Made by a program: the position numbers and the translations under genes. From Ahaetulla prasina (lineage: Eukaryota; Chordata; Lepidosauria; Squamata; Colubridae), in NCBI RefSeq assembly GCF_028640845.1, contig NC_080540.1, positions 158,494,438-158,558,437 on the forward strand: DNA of 64,000 nucleotides, read 5' to 3'. Positions 21,534 through 31,574 of this stretch are shown here, piece by piece. Each line of letters opens with the position of its first letter. Within the stretch, counting starts at the first letter, position 1. The notes beneath the pieces were generated by a model. It had not been told where the DNA came from, made no database searches, and saw nothing but the letters and a program-made list of their open reading frames with translations.

Positions 21534-24500
21534 GCCTTTCTGCCTTTCTTCCTGCCTGCCTTTCTGCCTTCCTTTCTGCCTGCCTGCTTTCCTGCCTGTC
21601 TTCCTTCCTTCCTTCCTTCCTCCTTCCTTCCTTCCTTCCTTCCTTCCTTCCTTCCTTCCTTCCCAGGGACCCTACCCATTCTCTATTGCTGTAAAAGACC
21701 ACTTTCCATATTCCCCAATGAGTGATTTTCAAGGGGCCATTTTACCTTTGATAGATGGACCTCTCTCTCTTTTTAAAGCAGGAAACGAAAGGCATCCTCC
21801 CATTTTCCTCATAGAGAAAACACACAAAATGGACTGGTTTTGTCCTAACCTCTATCAAAAAGTAAATCTGCTAACAGTGTGCCTGTATCCAGAACACTGG
21901 GAACAGTTCAGATCCCCACATTCTGAAAAGTATAATAGAGCTGGAACAAATACAGAAGGGGAAATCAAACACAAAGTAAAGAGGGCTTCCCACACGCCCA
22001 CTGAAGGCCTGGGTGAAGTTCCTTCAAGACACCAGCAGGGTGAGGGGCCTGTTCAAATTTCACGAAGATTTCATTCCAGAGGGCAGAGAAGGTGCTCTTC
22101 CAGGGTCCTGATAGATGAAATTTTTAAATCAAAGAACCAGAGCATCCAACTCTGCCAAATAGGATTGGCCAGGCAGATACTATGGAAGACAGGGAGTCAG
22201 TCAAGTAACCATGTTGGGCTTTATAGATAATGATCAGCAACTTGAATAAAACCTGGAAGTAAATTGGCAACTAGTGCAGCTCACAAAGCAGAGGTGTTAC
22301 ATGGGCATACCAAGGCAAGCTCACCATTCCCCACAGAGCTGCATTCTGAACCAACTGCAGCTTCTGGATGATCTATATCAAGGGTGTCAAACTCACATCA
22401 TCACGGCATCGTCAGGTGACATATCGGGACTTCCCCCCCCCCTTCACTAAACCGGGTGTAGGCGTGGCCAGCGCATCTGGCTCACGGACTGGGACTTTGA
22501 CAGCCCTGGTTTATATGGATGGCACTACCTACAATGTGAACAGAGCTCTGACGTGACCTAAAACATGAGTGACTGTCTGAAAGACCGCCTGAAAGACTGT
22601 CTGAAAGGTCTAAGAAAGACCGCAACTGGCACACCGGATGAAACTACAAAGGCCTTCCTAGACACAGTTGCCAGTCCAAGGAGAACCCCCAAATTATGTG
22701 CCATCCTTGAATGGGGAAGGTAGTGTGGAATATTTTAACCAACTTTCCATTTCTACTTCATCAGACTTCCTTGCTGCCTGTTTTCATAATTTCTGCTCTA
22801 TTTTGAGCAATCCAAGAATTCACCAGCTTTAAAACTGGTTTACCTTTCCTCTCCAGCATTGTGAATTGAGGGCATTCAATTAAGTCAAGACTGGCTAGAT
22901 CCTTTGGGATATGCACCTGTGTCTTTAAGTGGAAGTATCAGGCTCTACTAATCTCTTTACCCCACCAAGGACCTACCCTCCTGCTCTGCCTAATGATAGG
23001 GTTGCCTGGACATAGACAATATTTCCAAATTGAAAAATGTTTAATTATCTGTTCTATCATCTTCAGGATGTAGACTCCATTTCTCTGAGCAAGTCAGAAC
23101 TGGAAGGGAAAATAAATTTGCTCAGCGGAGAATTGGAATTTCGCAGTGGTATCTATGCAGAGGTAAGAACAACCCTGGGATTATTTTAAGACAGAATTTT
23201 ATTTTGTTTTATTTGTCACAACAGTATATATAAGCATAAGCATGAAATAACTACGTTGTATATATAAGCATAAGCATGTAATAACTATACGAAATTGGAT
23301 ACAATCAAAGGGAACATTAAGACAGGAACGGTAGGCACGTTGGTGCTCTTATGCACGCCCCTTACAGACCTCTTAGGAATGGGGTGAGGTCAATAGTAGA
23401 TAGTTTTTGGTTAAAGCTTTGGGGATTTTGGGAAGAGACCACAGAGTCTGGTAGTGCATTCCAGGCATTAACAACTCTATTACTGAAGTCATATTTTCTG
23501 CAATCAAGATTGGAGCAGTTTACATTCAGCTCATAGGACATAAGACTCATAGGGGAAAGAATATGAATATGTACTCTCATCCAAACAAGCTTTCTTCCTA
23601 ATTTGGATTTCCTATGCCACCAGCCACACAAAGACCAGGAAGAACAGGATTCCTTCTTACAGTGTTCTGTAATTTTCAAAAGAAAAGCAGCTGGGTGAAA
23701 ATTAGATTCATAGGCATTTGTTTCATGTTCTAGCATTCATTATACTCCCAAAATAAGACATCCCCTGATAATAAGCCCAATTGGGATTTTGAGCGCATGG
23801 CAATAAGGTCATGCGCTTATTTCCGGGTTCAAAAAAATATAAGACAGGGTCTTATTTTCAGGGAAACACAGGTATAAAAAAAGCAATGCAGAGAAAATGG
23901 CAAGATACAAAGAAAGGAGAAGGGAAATCTTTTAGAAGCAGCTGCAACTCTGTCAAAATAATTTGTGAAGGGCCCCGTTACTTGGGTTTACTATTAGCTG
24001 ATTAATCATCATGGTCACAGTTTATATTTATTTATTTTGTGGATGTTTTTCTTGTTTTTGATGTCCTTTAAGTTGTTTTAACTCTTTTGTAAACCACCCA
24101 GTATCACTTGGCAATAGAAATTAGATAAATAAATTAGCTTTCCTATGAGTGCAACCAATCCATGCTCCTAAAATTGGGTTGAAGTATCTCAGAATATACT
24201 TCCCTCAAATGGATTGAGCTTCAATAGGAATGAATGTCCCTCCCACTATTCTTAATTTTTTTGATACAATGGTAACCACCATTTTTATTTCCAGCATGCC
24301 TCAAAACAACTCTGGCCTTGAGCAATAAGGTACTTTTTGAGGCTTAATAGCAGTAGCATTTGCTTCACAGTGTTTTACAGCCCTCTCTGAGCAGTTTACA
24401 AATGTCAGCATATTTCCCCCAACAATCTAGGTCCTCATTTTACCAACCTTGGAAGGATGGAAGGCTGAGTCAACCTTTAGCCGGTCAAGATCGAACTCCT

Positions 24501-27500
24501 GTCTATAGGCAGAGTTCGCCTGCAATACTGCATTCTAACCGCTCCTCCACTACAGCTTCTTTAATGCTTTGACAGTTAAGCAATGGAAGGGCCCAGCAGC
24601 ACTACCATTGAGCATTGCTTATGACATCAGTTGGTCTTAATCTGGCCTGGTAAAAGCCCCGTGGGCAGGATTTTCAAAGACAGGAGGAATATACAGTATA
24701 TACTGTAGAGCAGCAGATGTTTCATCAGGAAAATAATCAGTTGTAGTTGCAACGTTCTTATTAAAAGATGAAGAATATGCTTCACTAAATCAGCCTTTAC
24801 ACAGGATACTTACACCTATTTCATTGAATGTAGTAGCTTTAGGGAAACCCCTGTTGTAGTCAAGTCATATGTCATAGTTTGGTTTTATGTTAATGTATCC
24901 CTGGAGATGCGAGAGCCTTTTCTACCTGGCTCAGCCACAGATTTTCAATGATTTTGCAGGAATTAGCACAGCTCAGTAACAAAGTTTACGACACCAACAT
25001 CCTCTTGCAAATGGACAACAGCCGAGACTTGGACATTGACTGCATCATCAAAAACGTGGAAGCATGGTATCAGAATGTTGCCCAGGGGAGCAAAGAAGAA
25101 GTTAATGCTTTTTATGAAAACCGAGTAAGTTATGGGGGCGCGGGGTCTTCGTATCTGTTTGGAAAACTAGATGGGTCTTATGGAATTCATACCATTTTTC
25201 AAGTCCTTTCCCTGACATTCTCCAAAACATCTACCTGGCATATTCCAGAGGAACAATACTTAATTCATGAAATATTAATGCATGTTAATTTTTCTCTGTC
25301 CCGCCATTTTTGTCCACTTAAATTTTCTCCTGACCCTGTTCTCTTTAGCATGTCCCGTAGGTCAAAACAGGCTGAAATTGGGGTATGTGTGTGTGCCTAG
25401 AACCACCACTGAGAATTTTTGCTTATTATGGCTTTTGGATTGTCCTCACAATCCAATAGGAATTTAATCAAGATGTAAATGGCACATTCCACATGGTGGC
25501 AATATTATTAACTTTTTTCTTTCTTTCTTGGATATCAGTTCCAGGAGCTTCAGCAACAAAGAGGCAAATATTCTCAAACTCTGAAGATCAACCAGCAAGA
25601 GATTGCAGATCTGACTCGTCTGGTTCATAAATTGCAGTCTGAATCTGATATTATTAAAAAGCAGGTAGGGGCAACCCTGATGGGTTATTCCTCATCTAGG
25701 ACCTGTTTGTTTCAATATACCCATTGAAGTTATTTCTGGAAACCTCATTGTGGAGTCCAAACTTGTCAATATTTTTTCTGAACATTTCCACTAGGGTTGA
25801 AATATGCTGTTTAGGTTCAGCACTTAGGAAAACATCGGCAATTTGTGGAAATTGCTGTTTTTTTAAAAAAAATCTCAGCTTCCCTCCATAAATAGCATTA
25901 TCAGATCTGCTGATTTGCGTACTGACACTACGTCTTCACAGATGAATATTTATATCCTCTGTTTATGTCAGACAACAGGCCTTCTCTTGAGGTAAAATAA
26001 TTTAAAATAATTTAAACAAGAATAAAAGCAAGCTTGGGCATCTATGGGAAAATGAGTGATATCACACATGTATTATTTGCACCATAATATCACAAAGCGA
26101 CAGACCTGAATTATGTAATTTACATTGTGTGTGATGGCATTGTGACAGGCGTGGTGTCATCATGGCTTCCATCAAAATCCTATAAATATAAAATTCCTTC
26201 CCCCTCCCCCAGATTTAAAGGTAGTGATAATTTTAACAGATTCTCTTTTCCGCAGTTGTTCTTGATTGGTTCCATTACGAGACTATAATCCTCCTCCTGT
26301 TTGGTAGAGGACAATCTCTATTTGAATTGGTAATTTAAGGCCCTTTCTGTTTGAGGAATCTTCAACCAAGGTCAAATTTAAAGATCAGGAACCAGAAGAT
26401 GGCAAGGCAGGGGACTTGAAGTTGTCCATCAATGGTCAATACCTGAGCAACAGGCTTAGCAGGCATGGAGGTTGCCTAGTTAGTTTTCTTCTTAGTTTTC
26501 CAAGATGGCGCCGACGAAGGCTGCCTCAGTGAAATGCTCTCTAATGGTTTCTTTATTTCTAATTGTTCTCTGCGACTCACTATGGATTTCCTACTCACGA
26601 GACCATCTGCTAAAAATTAAGCAACATTTCTTTAAGGAGCAGCTTTCTTTGATCTCACCCCCGCCAGTCTTTACAAACACGGAGGAGATTCTAACACAGG
26701 AGGAGGCAATTCCCACAGAGCCATGGATTATCAAAAAAACCTAACGATGGAAGCCACGGAAGAGAGGTAAACGAGCTGGGATCTTAAACAGATTAAGAAA
26801 TCGCATTAAAACTCCTCTGCCTTCAATTTTCCTAACAAATGTATGTTCACTTGCAAATAAGATGAATGAAATACTCCTCTTAGACAAATACTATTCTGAT
26901 TTTCGCAATTCAGCAGTCCTATGCTTCTCTGAAACCTGGTTAAATGAATCAATTGAAGATAGCAGCCTGAACATTCCAGGATTTCAGATTGAACGATCAG
27001 ACAGAATTACAGAAACGTAAAAAGAAAGGAGGAAGCTTATGCCTATATATTAACAAGTGTCAAGATTTAAAAATAATTTACAAATTTAATTATCAACTGC
27101 AAACCATACTATTCGCCTCATGAATTTTCTTCATTTCTTCTAATTGCTGTTTATGTCCCACCACAAGCCTGTGTAAACAAGGCATTACGAACTCTAGCTG
27201 ACCAAATCATGGAGGCTGAAGCCAAACACCCTGATTCACTGGCCATTATTTTGGGAGATCTAAACAAGGCAAACTTAAGGAAAGAGCTACCAAAATACTT
27301 TCAGCATGTCAATTATCCCACCAGAGGCAAGAATACTCTAGACCATTGCTACACAACACTAAAAGATGCTTATCGGTCTTTACCATGTGCAGCTGTAGGA
27401 CACTCTGATCATTGCATGATTCACCTTGTACCTGCTTACAGGCAAAGACTTAAAACCACAAAACCAACAATTAAATCAGTGAAGACCTGGACGGAGGAGA

Positions 27501-30500
27501 CAAAATTAAAGCTACAGGCATGCTTTGACTGCACTGATTGAAATATTTTTTAAGATACCTCTGCAGACTTGGATGAATTCACAGATACTGTAACATCATA
27601 TGTCAGCTTCTGTGAAGACCTATGTGTACCTACAAGGAACTTGAGAATATACAGTAACAACAAACCTTGGTTCACACCTAAACTTAAGCAGCTACGCCAT
27701 TCCAAAGAGGAAGCCTACAGAAAAAGTGATAAAATGCTGTACAATCAGGCCAGAAATGCACTAACAAGGGAGATCAGAGCAGCAAAAAAGAAGCTACTCT
27801 GAAAAGCTAAAGAATCAGTTTTCAGCAAATGAACCAGCAAACATGTGGAAAACTCTTAAAAATATCACTGGCAATGGCAAACCTCCTTCCCAGGCTGAAG
27901 GTAATCAACAACTGGCAGATGACCTGAATGAGTTTTACTGCAGGTTTGAAAGGAAACTACAGCCACCTATCTCCACAACCCCCATCTCAGACACACCAAC
28001 AACGGCCAAGCCTCCTACAATTGACCCCATCCCATTGGGTTCACAACCCCTAGTGATCACAGAAAAGGAAGTGCAGGACCTATTTCACAGACAAAAGCCA
28101 GGAAAAGCTCCAGGCCCAGACAAGATAACTCCTTCTTGCTTAAAAGTCTGTGCTGACCAATTGGCCCCCATCTTCACCCATATTTTCAATAAATCACTAG
28201 AGATGTGCTATGTTCCTTCTTGCTTCAAACGCTCTACCATCATCCCAGTGCCGAAGAAGCCCACCATCAAGGAACTGAATGACTACAGACCAGTTGCTTT
28301 AACATCTGTAGTCATGAAAACCTTTGAAAGGCTAGTGCTTTCCTACTTGAAAATCATCATGGATCCGCTGTTAAACCACTTGCAATTTGCATACTGAGCA
28401 AATAGATCAACAGATGATGCTGTTAATATGGCTCTGCATGACATACTACAACATCTTGAGTCTCCAAAGACCTATGCAAGGGTCCTCTTTGTAGACTTTA
28501 GTTCAGCATTCAATACCATCATTCCAGACACTCTTCTAACTAAGCTAAACCAGCTACAAGTACCAGAACAGACTTGTAAGTGGATCACAAGCTTCCTAGC
28601 AAACAGGAAGCAGCAGGTGAAGCTAAGCAAGATCACGTCAAATACCTGTACAATTAACACAGGGCCCCCCCAAGGCTGTGTGCTCTCCCCACTTCTCTTC
28701 TCTCTGTATACCAATGACTGCATCTCCAACGATCCATCTGTTAAGCTACTGAAGTTCACAGATGACACAACAGTGATTGGTCTCATTCAAGACAATGATG
28801 AATCCGCATATAGACGAGAAGTCGAACGACTAGCTTTGTGGTGCGACCGAAACAATCTGGAACTGAACACACTCAAAACCGTAGAAATGGTGGTAGACTT
28901 TAGGAGAAACCCTTCCATACTTCCACCTCTCACAATACTAGACAACACAGTATCAACAGTAGAAACCTTCAAATTTCTAGGTTCTATCATATCGCAAGAT
29001 CTAAAATGGACAGCTAATGTCAAAAAAATCATCAAAAAAAGGACAACAAAGAATGTTCTTTCTGCGCCAACTCAGTAAGCTCAAACTGCCCAAGGAGCTG
29101 CTGATTCAGTTCTATAGAGGAATTATTGAGTCTGTCATTTGCACCTCTATAACTGTCTGGTTCGGTTCTGCAACCCAACAAGAAAGACACAGACTTCAGA
29201 GGATAATTAGAACTGCAGAAAAAATAATTGCTACCAACCTGCCTTCCACTGAGGACCTGTATACTGCACGAATCAAGAAGAGGGCCGTGAAAATATTTAC
29301 AGATCCCTCACATCCTGGACATAAACTGTTTCAACTCCTACCCTCAAAACGACGCTATAGAGCACTGCACACCAGAACAACTAGACACAAGAACAGTTTT
29401 TCCCGAAGGCCATCACTCTGCTAAACAAATAATTCCCTCAACACTGTCAGACTATTTACTGAATCTGCACTACTATTAATCTTCTCATCGTTCCCATCAC
29501 CAATCTCTTTCCACTTATGACTGTATGACTATAACTTGTTGCTGGCAATCCTTATGATTTATATTGATATATTGACCATCAATTGTGTTGTAAATGTTGT
29601 ACTTTGATGAAGGTATCTTTTCTTTTATGTACACTGAGAGCATATGCACCAAGACAAATTCCTTGTGTGTCCAATCACACTTGGCCAATAAAAATTCTAT
29701 TCTATTCTATTCTATTCTATTCTATTCTATTCTATTCTATTCTATTCTATTCTATTCTATTCTTCTCCAGATTGAGTTGTGGTCTATTTTTATTGACAGG
29801 GAAGCTATTACACACAAGTACTTGTCTTTTAGGTAAATCTATATTATTTTTTTCTATTTTATTTGGGATTCGTTTCTCATTTTCTTGACAATGGATGATT
29901 TGCCAGTCTATTCCCTTTTTTTTTTTAATTTGAATTTATATCCCGCCCTTCTCCGAAGACTCAGGGCGGCTTACATTGTATTAAGCAATAGTCTCATCCG
30001 TTTGTATATTATATACAAAGTCAACTTATTGCCCCCCCCCAACAATCTGGGTCCTCATTTTACCTACCTTATAAAGGATGGAAGGCTGAGTCAACCTTGG
30101 GCCTGGTGGGACTTGAACTTGCAATAATTGCAAGCAGCTGTGTTAATAACAGACTACATTAGTCTGTTGAGCCACCAGAGGCCCTTGAGCCAAACTTGTT
30201 AGCCGAGAAATTGAAAGTCAAGAAATAGAGCTGAAAACGAATACAAAGAATGAAAGAAAGCACTGGCGTTTGTCTGGCTCTTGCTTCATCTGGGCTTCCA
30301 TATTTTTAATATTTACTGTCCTTACTGTAGGATACTAAATTCCTCTTGCTTTTTGAACAATTTGGATTTTGTGGCCAAGTTCTTTGTGTTTTTCATTTTT
30401 TACATCCTATTCCAACTTTTCTGTCTGTATTAGTCACTTCATTTTCTCTCTCTTCCTATCAGGTCTTCCTGGACCGTAGTTCTCCTTCTTCTCGCTCTTT

Positions 30501-31523
30501 TGTCTCTCGTTGCAATTATGGTGATTTTCATATCTTTTTTTAATGTTGATGTTGCTTTCATTTCTCCCTTCACACGTTTTCAAGCTAATGTTAATCTCTG
30601 CTTACTTCAGCTATTGTTTCATTTCAATTGGATGCCTTCTCCCAATTCTAAATTAATAACACCGAAAACTCAAAAATGCTTCTCAGTTCTTAGCCTTGAC
30701 ATTTTTTTCTTTATTCTTTTTGCTGTTGGCTTTCCCTTCAAGTCCACAATCCAACATGTTAAAAATGCGTTTCTTTTTCTTTACTGACGTTATTACCAAT
30801 TGGCATGCACTGCGGTGCCATTTTCCCATCGGTTGATTCGGTGTGGACTTTGCTTGTCTATTCTGAACAGGTTAATGCTTTCCAAACATCCATTTGTGAG
30901 GTTGAGCAGCATGGAGACTGTACTCTGAAAGATGCCCGGGATAAGCATATTGATCTGCAAACTGCTGTGCAGAAGGCCAAGGATGACTTAGCAAGGCTGC
31001 TAAGAGATTACCAAGAGCTTCTGAATACCAAGCTCGCTCTTGACATTGAAATTGCTACTTATAAGACACTGCTGGAGGGAGAGGAGAGCAGGTAACTATG
31101 AATGACATTCAATATATCCAGGGGTGGGCTGAGATTTTCTTCATGCCCTCTCGCTTCTCTTGAGGTGGGACTCTTTAAGCTAAAGTTAGTTTTGGCTTCC
31201 AGATCAGATCTTTGGCATGTCTATAATTAGGCATGAAAGATCATACCTTTATATTCGTTCTTCCTACTGCCAGAAAAAAACCTGTGGTTTAAGACAGTTT
31301 TCCTTCCTCTGCCATTGGTGGACATGAACCAATAGGTGGATGTGTCAGGATTTAATAATGTATACAGCTAGCCCTCAATTTATGCCCGCAATTGAGTCCA
31401 AAATTCCTGTTGCTAAGTGAGACAGTTGTTTAGCAAATTTTGTCTCATGTTACGACCTTTTGTGCCACAGTTGTTAAGTGACTCACTCTGTTAAGTTACC
31501 AACAGAGTTGTCCAAGTGTGCTC

Positions 31524-31574
<51 letters not shown>

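Larger units (their letters stand above)
25665..30870 (+). other. Keratin gene 1, intron 6
   Basis: The longest intron (5.2 kb), mostly because of the LINE at 26480-29762 and the SINE at 29918-30184. The remaining parts, 25665-26479 and 30185-30870, show nothing I recognise. Confidence 0.85.

Noticed and set aside
21418..21732. Lys/Glu/Gly-rich minus-strand frame
   Set aside because: Translation of the CCTT array; low complexity only.
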